DNA of 64,000 nt from Mercurialis annua (taxonomy: Eukaryota; Streptophyta; Magnoliopsida; Malpighiales; Euphorbiaceae), in contig NC_065570.1 of assembly GCF_937616625.2 (NCBI RefSeq), forward strand, positions 64,259,665 through 64,323,664, in the 5' to 3' direction. Numbering within the stretch: the stretch's first letter is position 1; each line of letters opens with the position of its first letter. The translations under genes were made by a program, and so were the position numbers. The notes under the pieces are model-generated. The model was not told the DNA's origin. It made no database searches and saw nothing but the letters and a program-made list of their open reading frames with translations. This document shows, piece by piece, positions 47,800-60,834 of this stretch.

Positions 47800-48240
47800 A
47801 AGAAGTGGCAGCGACGAAAATTTCTAAATTACAGACGAAATTTCCGTCGCTAAAGCCACTTCAATTTAGCGACTGAAGTGGCTTTAGCGACGAAATTTTC
47901 CATCGCAAAAGTTAGCGACGGAAAATTTCGTCGCTAACTTGGTCGGACTGACCAAGCAAAGTCCGACCAAGTTAGCGACGGAATTTTCCGTTGCCAAATT
48001 TTGCGACGGAAAATTCCGTCAGTAATTGGTCGGGCTTGGTCGGTCAGCCCGACCAAGTTAGCGACGGATTACTGACGAAAACTTCTGTCAATAATTTAGC
48101 GGCAGATGGCTTTTTTGTGTCACCAACGATTTAACGACCAAAAATCTATCGGCGGATACATTTTGTCGGTAATCCGTCGCTAATATTAATTAGCAACTGA
48201 ATTTAGGTGTTTAGCGACGGAAACCTGTTTTCTAGTAGTG
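47800..48240. mobile_element. CACTA terminal fragment
   Basis: Ends at 48240 with TTTCTAGTAGTG, the inverse of a CACTA terminus, preceded by many copies of TTAGCGACGG and TTTCCGTCGC in both orientations. These subterminal repeats match those of the intact element at 52792-61187. I found no matching left terminus, so this is a truncated or solo end. Confidence 0.8.
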
Positions 48241-49027
48241 ATTCCAAACTGATCCAAGTTTCTGGGACTGAAACAGATTCATCCAATAATAAAAATTCAT
48301 TATAATTACTTAATTAGTGAAATTGGTTGATTAATTAACCAAATAAAATCATAAAAACTGAAATGAGTTGCAAATATGTTTTGATACACTAATGATACAT
48401 AAAAAAATACATAAGTGATACATGTTTAAATAATTCTGACACGCTGACACGTGGCTGTTGTGCTTTTTTGATACGCGTGTCAGACGCGTTACTGACGCGT
48501 TTTGATAGTTGTTTAACATGTATTACTCACTTTTTTTAATTTAAGTGTGCCATGTGTCTATTATTTAGTAGTTGACTAGAAAATGTAAACTTTCTCCTTA
48601 TTTTGTTATGGATGTAAAGAATTTGGATTTTAGCTATTTGAGTAATATTTGATTTATTTTGAAATGTTTTTATTTTTTTCTCAAACTTAAATCTTATAGT
48701 GTCAAAATCATAATGTTTATTAAAAACTGCTTAAATCGCTCAATCTTTTAATTTTAACATCAATTGAAGAGGGAGTATGCACATGGAAGCTGCGAGTTTC
48801 AATAGAGAAAGAGACTAAAAGAGTAAAAAGTTAGAAAATGGGAGGTACCATTAAGGTATTTTAGGTCAGAGAATTTCGGAGGAAATTTGGGGTTTTTTTT
48901 AATGAGTCGACATATTGGCAAAATGTGCCACATCATCAAAATTAGAAAGGGACCAAATTAATAAAAATTATAAATATAAAGATTAATTTATATGAAAAAC
49001 ATTAAAAAAGAACCAGATAAAGAAAAG
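48241..49027. other. Unassigned AT-rich DNA
   Basis: No gene or clear element. GACACGCTGACACG and GACGCGTTACTGACGCGTTT near 48440-48505 are small GC-richer repeats. Confidence 0.5.
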
Positions 49028-49354
49028 GGGTAATGTTATAAATATTTATCAACTTTACACGTTTTTTTATTTTAATCACGCTGTTTAAAAATCGTCATTT
49101 TCATACACCAACGATCAATTTTTTCCAAATCCATACACTGTTCAAAAATCCGGCGAAAATTACTGACGTGTCACTATTTGGTTCGTTATGACATATCACT
49201 ATCCGGTTGCCTACTCAGCAATTTTCACCGGATGTTTGAACGGTGTATGAATTTAAAAAAAATTGATAGTTCGTGTATGAAAATGAGCATTTTTAAACGG
49301 CTTGATTAAAATAAAAAAACGTGTAAAGTTGATGAATTTTATGACATTAATCCT
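49028..49354. mobile_element. Fold-back MITE
   Basis: ATCAACTTTACACG and the following T-rich block are inverted at the right end as CGTGTAAAGTTGATGAA, and TTCATACACCAACGATC is inverted as GATAGTTCGTGTATGAA. Related to the element at 14100-14343. Target duplication not resolved. Confidence 0.65.
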
Positions 49355-49692
49355 AAAAAATTGGTTAGTCACTTTTTATTATTTTTAGCATGGAAGTTTT
49401 TAACCTCTTAACGGTGAGTGAGGCACATATTTATAATTTTCACCCATAAATGACCGATTAAATAAATAATAAATAATATAAGAATCTAATGAATAATGGA
49501 GTAAATTTTTAAAGAGGGAGTAGCTAAATAATAAATTAAAAATTGAAAACATATAGAACTTTAATGGAATTATTTTCCAAATACCTGTTTTTGATAAAGT
49601 ATTTATACCATTTTGGCTCATCTTTTCCTTATTTCCTACGCTACCTAATAAGCTAATTTATTTACCAAAAATACCCACTATATAAAGAAGCC

Positions 49693-50233
49693 TTAGAGCA
49701 CCTCCAAAAAAACTCTTTAAAATTGCTAAACTCTTTAATTTAGAGAGTCTGACAACAAATTAAAACTCCAATGGACTCTCTATTTTTTAAATTTAGAAAA
49801 AAGAGTGAAAATGGCTCTCCACATGTAGAGAGCCATTTTCACTCTCTACTTCAAATCTTAAAAGATCAAATTTAAATTTCAAAAAATAAGTTAGTTAGTT
49901 TTATTTTAAAATATAATATTAATTATTTTTAATATAAAAATTGAATAAATAAATAATTAAAAATAAAAATAAATTTATATTATTAATATATATTATTAGT
50001 ATTATTTTTTATAAAAATTAAATTAAATAAAAATATTTATATTAAACAATTCATTAAATTAATGTTATTAATATTTAATATTTTTTATTAATATATGTAT
50101 AAATTTAAAAGTTTAAAATTAATATAGAGAGTCCATTAGAGTAAAAATAAAAATATCATTCTCTATTTTAAAGATGCTCTTTATTTTACTAAAGATGCTC
50201 TTTAAAATAAATAGTACCATTGGAGATGCTCTC
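49693..50233. mobile_element. MITE with GAGCATCTCCAA-type ends
   Basis: Left end AGAGCACCTCCAA and right end TTGGAGATGCTCT are inverted. It contains an exact 18-bp-arm hairpin at 49802-49845. This type of end is common in plant MITEs of the hAT or Harbinger superfamilies; the target duplication is not clear enough to choose. Confidence 0.7.
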
Positions 50234-50269
50234 ATCTCATTTTAGGTTAAACATTTGCATATCCACTCT

Positions 50270-50480
50270 TTTTTCTCTCTCTTCTCTTCTTTTTTTTTTC
50301 TTTTTTTTTCGTTTGATTTTCAATTTATCTCCTCCGGTTACTTTTCCGTTCGTCTTTTCCGTTCGCGCTTTCGTTCGTCTACTTCCGATGGATTTCTCGT
50401 TGTTTCCGGTCGTTTTTTCGTTCATCTTTTCCGTTCGCGCTAATCCGTTCGTCTCTTCGTTCGTGCTATGGATTTCTCGA
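50270..50480. repeat. Pyrimidine-rich tract and TTCCGTTCG repeats
   Basis: A CT/T-rich run followed by irregular repeats of CCGTTCGTCTTTTC and CCGTTCGCGCT. It produces overlapping frames of 62-93 codons on both strands, which I treat as artefacts of composition. Confidence 0.6.
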
Positions 50481-50489
50481 CTCGTTTTT

Positions 50490-51685
50490 AGATTTGTGTA
50501 ATTTTTTAGTTTTTTTTAATGATTTAAATATTTTGTAAATAAATTATTGTAGATCTAAAATTTTTTGTTTATAAAATTGTTCTATTATTCATATAATTGA
50601 TTATTTTGTCTTTCTTTTATTCATAAATTTGTTTATTGCTACTGATTCTGTAAAAAAACAAATTGATTTATGGTGCATTTATAGTAATTTTATAATATAT
50701 TTACGTTTTTGTATATTTTTGGTGTATTTATAGTGTATTTCTGCCGTTTTTTAGTATATCTATGGTGCATTTACAGTGTTTATGGTGTATTTGCAGTGTT
50801 TCATTGTGTAGACCACAAAAAACACTACAAAATACCATAAATACACTATATATACACTAATCTTACACTATAAAAACACTATATATACACTATTGTTACA
50901 CTATAAAAAAATAAAAATAAAATTTCAGAAAAAAAATCTAGAAAAAAAAATTATTAAAAACTGAAAAATAGGGTTGTGCAATCGCTCGGTTCGGTCGGTT
51001 TGGTCGAGCGAATCTAAAAAACCGAAAATCGAAATTGGAAACCGAATAAGGTATTTGTGAAATTAAAAAAAAATTCATAAATAAAAAAAGTTAAAAAAAA
51101 ATCAAAATTTAACAAATAAAAGTGTAAATAAATTAACAAAATATGTATTCGAGAAAATTACTACAACTTTAATTAAGCATTAATTTTATTATCTGGTATT
51201 CGAAAATTCCGATTAAGTAAAAACGGAAACGTGGGGATCTGCAAGTCATAAAAGCTCCCCCTATAGTACATATTCTATTCATGATTCTCGAATTTGACAC
51301 CATAGATTCCTTATCACTTCAACCAACGTGTTGGTATCAGTTTTCGAATCCAACTATACTAATTCATTAAGCTAATGACACCTAAATTTATTTGTTTTTT
51401 TCTTTGCAAATTGAGGACATTCATGTTTATTTGCAAATTCTTGAGTGAATAACACAGCTAATAATCAAGTATCTCTTTCTATATTTTTCAATTATTTCCT
51501 CAAGCTACGCTTCGAAACTTCTTAATCATGTTTGATTCTTTCTTTACGATGTTAATTTCTTAGTCCGCAAGCTACGCTTTTACTCCTACGCTTAATCCGT
51601 CCATAATTAGCTCTAAATACTCGATATTCACCTAATTTCCTGAAACACTAACAAACACTATCAAACATAAAAATGCCAAATAATG
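50490..51685. other. AT-rich DNA with TACACTATATATACAC repeats
   Basis: Between 50680 and 50910 GTGTATTTATAGTGT-type units on one side face ACACTATAAAAACACT units on the other, an imperfect inverted arrangement. No gene seen in the remainder. Confidence 0.5.
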
Positions 51686-51687
51686 TA

Positions 51688-51983
51688 CTCCCTCCGTCTC
51701 ACTCTAATTGACAAAATATGGAGTTTTTGGTGTCCCATTCTAATTGACAAAACTAACATAACTATAATTTTTTCCTTTAACTTTCCATCTTTACCCTCAT
51801 TTAAATTTAAACTTTTTACGGGAAAATGATGAATATTTAATGAGAATTTGACTAATATACTAATAGCATTAATTAACTCCATTATCAATAGAGGGGTATA
51901 GAAGTAACTATCTACGTCATTTATTAGTTTGTATTGGTTATTGTAATTTAGTTATTTTGTCAATTAGAGTGGGACGGAGGGAG
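51688..51983. mobile_element. Stowaway MITE, 296 bp
   Basis: Ends CTCCCTCCGTCTCACTCTAA and its inverse TTAGAGTGGGACGGAGGGAG, flanked by TA at 51686-51687 and 51984-51985. These are the diagnostic Stowaway terminal repeats. Confidence 0.95.
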
Positions 51984-52141
51984 TATAAAATAAATACTAA
52001 ATGTGATAAAAACCGAGTAAAATCGACCCTAATTATAGGAGTAAAATACTCCTATCATTGCCCACAAAGTTAAGTTATGTGTTAATTCCCATTAATTACA
52101 AGTAAAGGGGGCAAATTGCTATTTAAGTCCAAAAAGAGAAA

Positions 52142-52446
52142 TCAATTATGGAATAGAAAATAGATGCATGGATTGTTGACATGCATCGACAGAGATTTGT
52201 TGATATGGAAATGACAATGAGCTTGGACCCCCTCTCCTTTCCAAAGTTGGAGCATACATATCATCGAGGCACAACTTTTTGATGGTTAAAAGGAATGTAG
52301 CAAGAGGTAGAGGTTTAGTAACACAGTGTGCAATCTCATTGTTAGTAGTAATGGAGAGAAGATGAATCAGACCAGACACCATGGATGACTATATTTTTGG
52401 ATCGTTCGTGAAAACAGGATTATGGGTCAATTGAATAGTTGAAGCA
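52142..52446 (-). pseudogene. Copia RNase H relic, distal part
   Basis: The minus strand reads ASTIQLTHNPVFTNDPK, then VTKPLPLATFLLTIKKLCLD and DMYAPTLERRG, the C-terminus of a Copia RNase H region, with a purine-rich GAGAGGGGGT after it. It continues the relic at 62544-62730, from which the solo LTR separates it. Confidence 0.85.
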
Positions 52447-52807
52447 TGATGCAAAAAATTGCAAGTATACAATATCGTGATTAAGTAATAAAAAGTAAGT
52501 AGAGTGTCGAATCTACGAGAAATGAATCTAATACCAAAATAGGTAGTTAAACTATTATTTGAGCAATTAAAGATGAGATGTTTTTGTATTTTAAATGAAA
52601 CTAATAAAAATAGAAAATAATAATTTAAGGAATAAACAATAACGACAAATAACTCAGAATATTGCTTTCGTATGAATTATCTATACCTTACAAATCTAAC
52701 TTATATCAATCAATTTTAATTGTTACATATAATGGAGGATAGATTGAAGATACTAGTTTAATATTCCTATCTATTGCTAGCCTATGGATTATACTACTAG
52801 AAAACAG

Positions 52808-53190
52808 GTGTTTAGCGACGGAAATATCTGTCGCTAAACACCTGAAATCCGTCGCTAATTACAATTAGCGACGGATTACCGACGGACTCCGTCCGTCGGT
52901 AAATTTTGGGTCGCTAATTGTAATAGCGACCCAAAACACAGTCTGTCGCCAACTTACCGACGGAATATGCCGTCGGTAAGTTGGAGGCAGAAGGTCGGTA
53001 AATTGGTCGGCCAGCCGACCAATTTTCCGACGGATTACCGACGGCATTTCCGTCGCTAACTTGGCGACGGAAATTCCGTCGGTAATTCCGTCGCTGTTTC
53101 TTGCAATTGGCGACGGAAAATTCCGTCGCCAATTGCAAGAAACAGTCGTGTCATGTTAATTTAGCGACGGAAAATCCGTCGCTAAAGTTA
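52808..53190. promoter_or_regulatory. CACTA subterminal repeat array (left)
   Basis: About twenty copies of TAGCGACGG/TACCGACGG or their inverses in both orientations. In En/Spm elements such subterminal repeats bind the TNPA protein. Confidence 0.8.
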
Positions 53191-53427
53191 AAAAAGGTAG
53201 TCGCTAAATTACCTATTTTTGGCAAAATTTTATTTTTTTACGGCTTATTTTCATATTTTTTCTGTTATTCGTTAGACCTGTTAAATATACCATTCACATA
53301 CATAAGAAACAATAAATATATATAACCAAATCCGTAATATATATATAAACGTCAAAAAGCATACAAAAAACATTAATATTAAAGTATACGAACAAAAAAC
53401 ATAAATATGTCCAAGTGTATCACAAGC

Positions 53428-55178
53428 CTACTCTAAACTGGTGGTGTCATCAGCAGGAGGGGGTGAGGGTGGTGGGAACTGCGGGCGTAACTCGGGTGGG
53501 AGTGTAGTCATCAGCCGTGCAAGCTCAGTACGGATCCGCTCGTCGAAACCCGCCTCCACACTACGGATCCGCTGCTCGACCCGCTCTTCGAAACCCGCCT
53601 CCACAGTACGAATCCGCTGCTCGAGCCGCTCCTCAACCTCCCTAGCAATACGCTGCTCTATGTCCTCAGTACTAACGTTCCCCTGCTGGGATGATCCGCC
53701 GCGGCGCAATCGGCTAGCGCTGCTCTGGCCGATGTAGGATGCTGAAGCCGATCCAATACCGTAGACTCGCTGCTTCTTGACTGCCTCGAGAGACAAAAAC
53801 AGCTCGTTCTCGTCGATCGGCTCTGGAGTCGACGAACTCCCTTCTCCAGCTGCCTGAGACTGTGTTGCTGCAGCAAGCTCTGCCTGAAAACGGTCCTGAG
53901 ATTTAAAAAATACAAATTTTTAAATTAGTTAAACCTACATTTCTAACTAAAATTGGGCAGCATTTTGTCTATAATTTGATCATCACCCATTTTTCAGGGA
54001 CATCCTGCAAAAACTACAGACACTCTGTTCAACTATAAGTAACAGCAATCACAACACCCACAACAAACACGTAAACATCCTATAAACAACGTCTATATAA
54101 TTAAAGTTATATATAAGTCATATTAAACAGTCACTTAAGGTTAAAACTTACATTTTTATCCTTTGATCTCTTGTCAACAAAGACAGTCCGATCTGCTTTG
54201 GTCAGGTGCAACCGTACATGCAACTCAGCCAAAGTGGGCTCTCGACCAAGCTCCTCAGTCTATTATATGAAATGAACAAATTAATTAATAGATAAACAAA
54301 ATATTTAACATGATTATTAATTAATATTAAAAACATACCATAACTGTCTTATGCCTCGTAGCCGATCGCGATCCTGCGGTATGTCGAACAGGTCCGGTGC
54401 CAGCTCCGGACGGCTCACTCATCCGATTAGCTCGTGCTATATCGGACTTTTTCTTAGCCTCAGCAGTATCCCAGTCTCGCTTCCATGACGCCCAAGTATC
54501 AGCACTAACACTGCCCTCTTTTTTATCCGGCTTCATGTTGTGGAGAGTATCTTTATACCGATTGCCCGCATGTCGGTAGAAGACCCCTCTAATCAGATCC
54601 TCAGGGTAGGTCGGGTCCCAGCAAAAACCCTTCTGCAAACCATTAAAAAATAAATATAATTAGAAATCAAAAAGAAAGTTAAACATATATTTAAAATTTT
54701 AAATATTTAACAACCTTGAACTCCTCGAAGTAGAATCCCTTATGCTCTGCTGTAATCTTCTTCCACGAGGAACCCTCAGCAAACCATCTAGATCGGAAAA
54801 TGGGCAAGATCGCCCTAGATGCTGTCCCGCTGTCGTTCCTGCTATCCAGTAATTTTTCTCTGCACATTACAAAAAACACTTAGTTTTCACATTTTTTAAA
54901 TTAAATTATTTTTTAAAAAAAAGTTGTCAATCATACCTTGCAGCATCTGGTGTAACTCTAACCCTCCCAGTCTCGTCCGTCGCTGGTGGCTGGCCCTGTG
55001 GTTGCGGCTGTCTCGCCGCTCTCCGCGGCGCAGGTCTAGCAGCTAGCACCTGCTGCTCAGCCCCGGGATCCGAGTCCTCAGGGGCATCCTGCTCTGGGTC
55101 GCCGCGTCCACGTCCGCGTCCCTGAACTGTATCCCGACCGCGGCCTCGGCCGGCAGAAGAACCACCTGAACCTCTCAT
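53428..55178 (-). CDS. TNPA-like CACTA accessory transposase protein
   Basis: My model joins five exons with GT/AG introns on the minus strand: 55178-54937, 54859-54715, 54632-54339, 54259-54152 and 53895-53428, giving 418 aa in one frame. The N-terminus is Arg/Gly-rich (MRGSGGSSAGRGRGRD), followed by a Pro/Gln/Ala-rich stretch. The middle has FRSRWFAEGSSWKKIT, WASWKRDWDTAEAKKKSDIA and REPTLAELHVRLHLTKADRT, as in plant Transposase_24/Spm proteins. The C-terminus has a predicted coiled coil of repeated RIR.VEAGF.ER units and a Pro-rich tail. TNPA-type proteins bind the subterminal repeats. All exons join in phase without stops. The exon ends are predicted, not proven. Confidence 0.82.
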
Positions 55179-55336
55179 ATCTGCAAAAAAGATTACAAAA
55201 AAATATTCGACAAGAAAAAAATAAACACAACTATTATAAAAACCATAACACATAATTTATAATTAACAAAATAAAATTACCACATCAACAAATGTAAATA
55301 AAAGTCAAAATTCTACATAAATGACACTTAAACGAA

Positions 55337-58300
55337 TCATGCAATTTCTATATTATCTGCCGCTCCAATGTCTTCATCGTCTGATGAAGATGGTGGATAA
55401 TCATCTTCCGTCTCCATTAATGGAGGGTTGTGTAATGCAGCCTCGTCCGCCTCGCCATTCGGATCAACTAAATTTGTCGGTTCTTCATTTGTTATGACAT
55501 CGAGCAGATGATCTGCACTATCATCTTGGAAAGCTGGAACAGTTGTTGCAGGCATGTCTATCTCAGAGCGAGCTTTTATCTTGCATACTGCCCACCAGTC
55601 TTTTTTGTCTCGCCTTTTGCTAGGATAAGGTAAGTAATGTACTTGATCGGACTGTTCAGCTAAAATGAAGGGTTCATATTTGTTGTACCTCTTTCTGTGA
55701 TTAACATCCACTATGTTATACCGAGGATGGGCTAACATACCAACTTTTTTCGTAGGATCAAACCAATTACATTTAAATAAGACCGTCCTTTTTATCAGTA
55801 GAGCTGGATACTCTAACTCGATAATGTCAGTCAACACTCCATAAAAGTCGCTTTCAGCCGGACCGTAGAGTGATCCTTTTACACAAACTCCGCTATTCAT
55901 TGTAACCCGATCCTCCCCATATTCTTCAGTATTGAATTTAAACCCGTTCACACAATACCCCTTGAATGTTTTGACCGATCTAAGCGGTCCTTCTGCAAGA
56001 CTTAGAATATAGGGATTGGTACAGACAGTTTGGTATTTCACCTGTAGCACAATTATTTAAACGGATCAACACGATAATATATACAACTACGACGATAAAA
56101 CAACATAAATACTTACATGTTGCTCGAACCAAAAGGCGAATTCACTCTCCAACTTGACTACAACTTCGGTCTGTGTGATTTCGGGGTTGATTTCATACAA
56201 CTCGCCTTCAAAAACTCTATTTACAAGAATACGAGCGAATTAAGACAAATTGTATAAAATTCTTCAATATTGAACTTAAATGTGGATATGAAGACATACT
56301 CTCTGAAAGGTTCGATTTCAGTGCAATTCAGAAGGATATAGCTTCGGGCAGCATTATATTCAGCATCATCCAGATATCTGTTCCGAGAAGCACCTATAGG
56401 TCGCCCTTTCGGTTTGAAAATGGATAATCTGTCGACATCATCATCAACGTCCATTTCGCAAACTTCATTTCTTTGCATCCGACATGGTAGCATCGGATCA
56501 CCATCCTTGAAATAGAAAGATGCAAATTTCGCTGTTTCCTCTAATAAATATCCGTTGCTGATGCTTCCTTCCACTCTGCCTTTATTCGAGACCTTATTTT
56601 TTAGTTTTCTCAGGTATCTGCATAATCAAATAATTAGTTCATGCATGTACCAACCACTCGATCGATGAAATAGAACTGTAGATGTAGTACCTTTCAAACG
56701 GATACATCCAACGATACTGAACAGGTCCTGCCATCATAGCTTCGTATGGAAGGTGTACCGGGAGATGTTCCATCGAATTAAAAAAACTCGGTGGAAAAAT
56801 ACGTTCCAACTTGCACAGTATCTTCGGGATATCAAGATCCAATCTCTCAAGATCTGCCTTTTTCAGCGATGTGGCAGTTAATTCTCTGAAGAAGATACTT
56901 AGCTCAGTTAAAGGTTCCCACACTTCGGGCGGAAGAAGCTCCCGGAGAGCAATTGGCAAAATTCGTTGCATGAAGACATGACAGTCATGACTTTTCATGC
57001 CCATCATCTTCAAACTGTTTAAATCAACACACCTTGACAAGTTGGACACGTAACCGTCCGGAAACTTTAACTTTTGAATCCATTCGAGCAAAATCTTTTT
57101 TAAATCCCTGTCCAAAGCATACAAAGCCTTTGGATATCTACCGGTTTCCTGATCTTGTGCTAGACCGGGACGATCACAAATCTTATTCAGCTCTGCCCTA
57201 GATTTTGCCGTGTCTTTCGTCTTACCAGGTACATTGAGTACGGTATTAAAAACGTTGTCAAATACATTTTTCTCAATATGCATGACATCGAGATTATGCC
57301 GGATTACATTTGTCTTCCAATACGGTAAATCCCAAAAGATACTCTTTCGATTCCAACCACGGCCTTTAGATAGATCAGCATTCGTAGCCTTAGCATCTGT
57401 CTCATAAGCCCTCTTAAACCCCAGACCGTCAACCTCTGCTAATACTTCATCTCCAGTCCTCACACCTCCAAATTTGTGCTTTACTTGTTTGCCTTTTCGA
57501 AATTCAGTAACATTCCGACGAAAATGATGGCCCGTAGGTAAAAATTTTCTGTGGCAATCAAACCAGGACTGTTTACCACTATCGGGCAACGTGAATGCCT
57601 CGGTATTTTCCATACAATGCGGACATGCCAGTCTTCCTGATGTGCTCCACCCAGACAACATTGAATAAGCGGGAAAGTCATTAATTGTCCACATAAGCGC
57701 CGCCCTCATTTGAAAATTCTGCCTCTTTTGAACGTCATACGTCCGAATTCCAGATTCCCACAATTGATTCAACTCCGCTATTAACGGCTGCAGGAATATA
57801 TCCATCTGGTCTTTTGGATTTCCAGGTCCCGGGACAAGTATTGTCAAAAACATAAACTCATCCTTCATGCACATGCCTGGAGGCAGATTATACGGCGTCA
57901 CAATGACTGGCCAGGAAGAATATTGTGTTCCAAAACTACCAAATGGTTGAAACCCGTCAGTACATAAGCCTAGTCTGATATTTCTTGTTTCATCAGCAAA
58001 ATCTGTATGCAACTCACTGAACCGTTTCCACGCCGGAGAGTCAGAAGGATGACACATCTTCTCGTCTTCCATTTCATGTTCAGCGTGCCATGTCATATGT
58101 TTAGCCGTGGATTTGGAAGCGTACAACCTTTGCAGCCTCGGAGTTAAAGGGAAATAAAACATTTTTTTGTAAGGAACGTTAGCCCTTCTTTTGGCCGAAT
58201 TGCTTTTCGTAACAGGTTTCCACCGAGGAAATGTGCAAACTTTGCAGTGGGTTAAATCCTCGTCCGCCCCCCAGTAAATCATACAGTTGTGCAAATAGCA

Positions 58301-58984
58301 CTCAATAACCTCAACCGGCAACCCGAGACCTTTCACTAGCTTCTTGATATTAGCAAAAATTTTCGGCATTTTGTTGTTCTCTGGAAGCAGTTCTTGTAAT
58401 AAACGGCAGGTGTCGTCAATTAAAGATATCGACCCCTGATGTCGACACTTAATATCCAAAATTTCAACAGATGCGGACAGGGGTGAGTGTCTGCTATTTC
58501 CGGGCCATATTTCTTCTTCTGCCGCACTCATCATATCAAAAAACTTCTGAGCTTCTTCATTCGGGGTCTCTTCCTCAAAAACTTCAGGACCAGCAGCATC
58601 AATAACCATTCTCTGACCGGAGTTTAAATCTCCCCCTCCCTCATTATAGTAATCGTATTCATTAACCGGCTGCTGAACAACAGGAGGGACATTCACCTCA
58701 CCGTGGTGAATCCAGACATAGTAATCTGGAACAAACCCAGACTGCAAGACATGTAGTTTCACAACTTCGACATCTCGAAAATTCGTATTTCTACATTTTG
58801 TCCTAGAACATGGGCATTTTATCTCTTCTCCATTCATACACTCGGGATGTTGTACAGCAAAATTCACGAACTCTTCAAGATTAGGGAAAAAATCTGGCGG
58901 CAGGAAGCCTCTGTCATGCCTCGTATACATCCAGCTGCGGTCTGGATTCATTTCTGGAGGACGTACAATTACGTACTGGTTCAT
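55337..58984 (-). CDS. TNPD-like CACTA transposase (tnp2 family)
   Basis: My model joins 58984-56691, 56617-56300, 56216-56117 and 56041-55337, all GT/AG, to 1138 aa. Near the N-terminus RSWMYTRHDRGFLPP and CPCSRTKCRN form the transposase-associated domain. The tnp2 core includes LGLCTDGFQPFG, VIVTPYNLPPGMCM, a CPHC zinc pair and HNLDVMHIEKNVFDN, which carries Asp and Glu residues of the presumed DDE site. DUF4218 follows (LPIALRELLPPEVW to MYPFERYLRKLKNK, crossing the first intron), then DUF4216 (VLTDIIELEYP.. and VLFKCNWFD) and an acidic tail. No stop or frameshift was found, and the length is normal for CACTA transposases. It catalyses excision and integration at the CACTA ends. Confidence 0.92.
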
Positions 58985-59089
58985 AAGCTCAACATAGCAA
59001 AGTCAATGTAATTGACTGCTAAAAGGGTAGGGTCCTATCCCATTCGCAAAACTGGCGCCCCATAATTCGATCACGATATATGCATGAAT

Positions 59090-59275
59090 ACGGAAAAAAT
59101 ATTCGGCAGCCTTCCGGCGTCGTTCCCCAGGTGCATTACATAATATAGGGTGTGTAACGCTAATTATATATTCCGTAAGGAATAAGCGTTACACAGCCTA
59201 TATTAAATAGCCACCCGGAGAACATACGCCAGAAAACTACCGAATATTTTTATACCATATCCATACATATATGTT
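59090..59275. repeat. Long imperfect inverted repeat inside CACTA
   Basis: GGTGTGTAACGCTAAT faces AATAAGCGTTACACAGCC, and AAAAAATATTCGG faces CCGAATATTTTT. The arms are about 90 bp with several mismatches. Its turn is near 59180. Confidence 0.75.
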
Positions 59276-60400
59276 TTTTCGTGATCAAATTACGCAGACG
59301 ACGGCAGTTTTACGAACTGTACACACGTACAATCCCGTGTCGTTCAATCGCTTGAACACACGGGACGGGTTTCTACGGCTAGGTAAGATTTTATTCGGTG
59401 TGAATAAAATCTTTGTTAAATAAAGTTAATTGTTATTCAATTTACTCTAAATACTATAAATTGAATACAAAAATGCAGTAACACTTACTTGTTGAAGAGC
59501 AGAACCGCAATAAATAGGAGATAAGCGATGTAAACAAACAACAGCGGCTATGATCAGCGGCTATCAGCAATCTTCAGAAACAAACCTACATTAATAGTTT
59601 TGGATCAGATTATAAAAATACAAATTAATACTTTATCAAGATACATTTTTTTCAATTTTCTAAGTGATATAATATTTTTAACGAAAATCCGGCAGCATTT
59701 CCCCTAAAAATGAGCATCACCCATTTTTCAGGGAAATCCTGCAAGCAAACAATACACATTTCCACATAACCAACACCATTCATCTAAACTGTTTCATATT
59801 ACAGATAGTATTATATTAATTACAGTTATTATTAACTAAATACGCTAAATTCTCAAAACTAACAAGTAACACAATTAAACGTATATTTACGATTACAATC
59901 CAATTCACATAAAACTTAACCAAATTAATCAACTATTAAAAAATTTAACTATTCTATTTACATGCATAGCCTAATTAACTAACATCTAAATAAAATAGTA
60001 TTAATAAAATAACCTAATTTTACCAAGCAAAATAAAAAACAATTCTTTTCAATTCTTTTCAATTACAAATTTAGTCTACTTTACTAACCTAATTTTAATA
60101 GATTTACACAAATATAAAAAGTAACCTAATTTTATATAACTATCATATTATTATAAAAGTTACCAATTTAAATAAAATGTAAATTTAAATAATACCAACC
60201 TAATTTAAATAAACTTACAAATTTTAATAAACAATAATTTAATCTAATCTATTAATATCAATTAATCTAATTTAAAAAAACACCTAATCAATTAACAAAA
60301 CTAATCTAATTTAAACCTAATTTTAATAATATTAACTAATCTAATTTAAACCTAAATTTAATAAAATAAACAAAACTAATTGAATGATTTATACTGACCT

Positions 60401-60492
60401 GAGACCGGAGAAAGGCAGCGGCACCGGCGGCAGTGGAGGGTGGCCGGAGACCGGAGAAAGGCAGCGGCGCCGGCGGCAGTGGAGGGTGGCCG
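60401..60492. repeat. 46-bp GC-rich tandem duplication
   Basis: Units 60401-60446 and 60447-60492 start GAGACCGGAGAAAGGCAGCG and differ at one base. A related GC-rich block with GGAGAGGAGTGG repeats lies at 60600-60720. Confidence 0.85.
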
Positions 60493-60834
60493 GCAGCAAC
60501 TATTTTTTTTGTTAAAATAAATAAAAAAATTAAATAACTAAAACACATTAATAAAACAAATGAAAATTAATAAAACCCCTAAACTAACTTACCGTAGATC
60601 AGTAGCACCGGAGAGAAGTGGGGGCGGTGGAGGAGCAGTGGCGCCGGTGAGGAGTGGCGGCAGCAGTACTGGCGCCGGAGAGGAGTGGGGGCAGCCGGAG
60701 AGGAGTGGTATCAATGGCGCCGGAATGGGAGCAGAAATCGCCGGAGGGGAGGAGAAATCGCCAAAATGGAGAAAAGAGAAAGAAGGAAGAAGATGAACTG
60801 CTGCTGACTGCGGCGCTGTGATATTAGGTTAAGA

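Larger units (their letters stand above)
58985..60834. other. CACTA 5' non-coding region
   Basis: Between the TNPD start and the right subterminal array. It contains a long imperfect hairpin (59090-59275), the block shared with the NRT2 flanks (59240-59530), an AT-rich stretch of short CTAATTT repeats (59780-60370) and two GC-rich segments (60401-60492 and 60600-60800). It probably holds the promoter and first intron. Confidence 0.6.

Noticed and set aside
50220..50501. Overlapping ORFs of 62-93 codons
   Set aside because: They arise from a pyrimidine-rich tract and TTCCGTTCG repeats; biased composition on both strands and no domain.
60560..60796. 78-codon Gly-rich ORF
   Set aside because: Product of GC-rich tandem repeats in the CACTA non-coding region.
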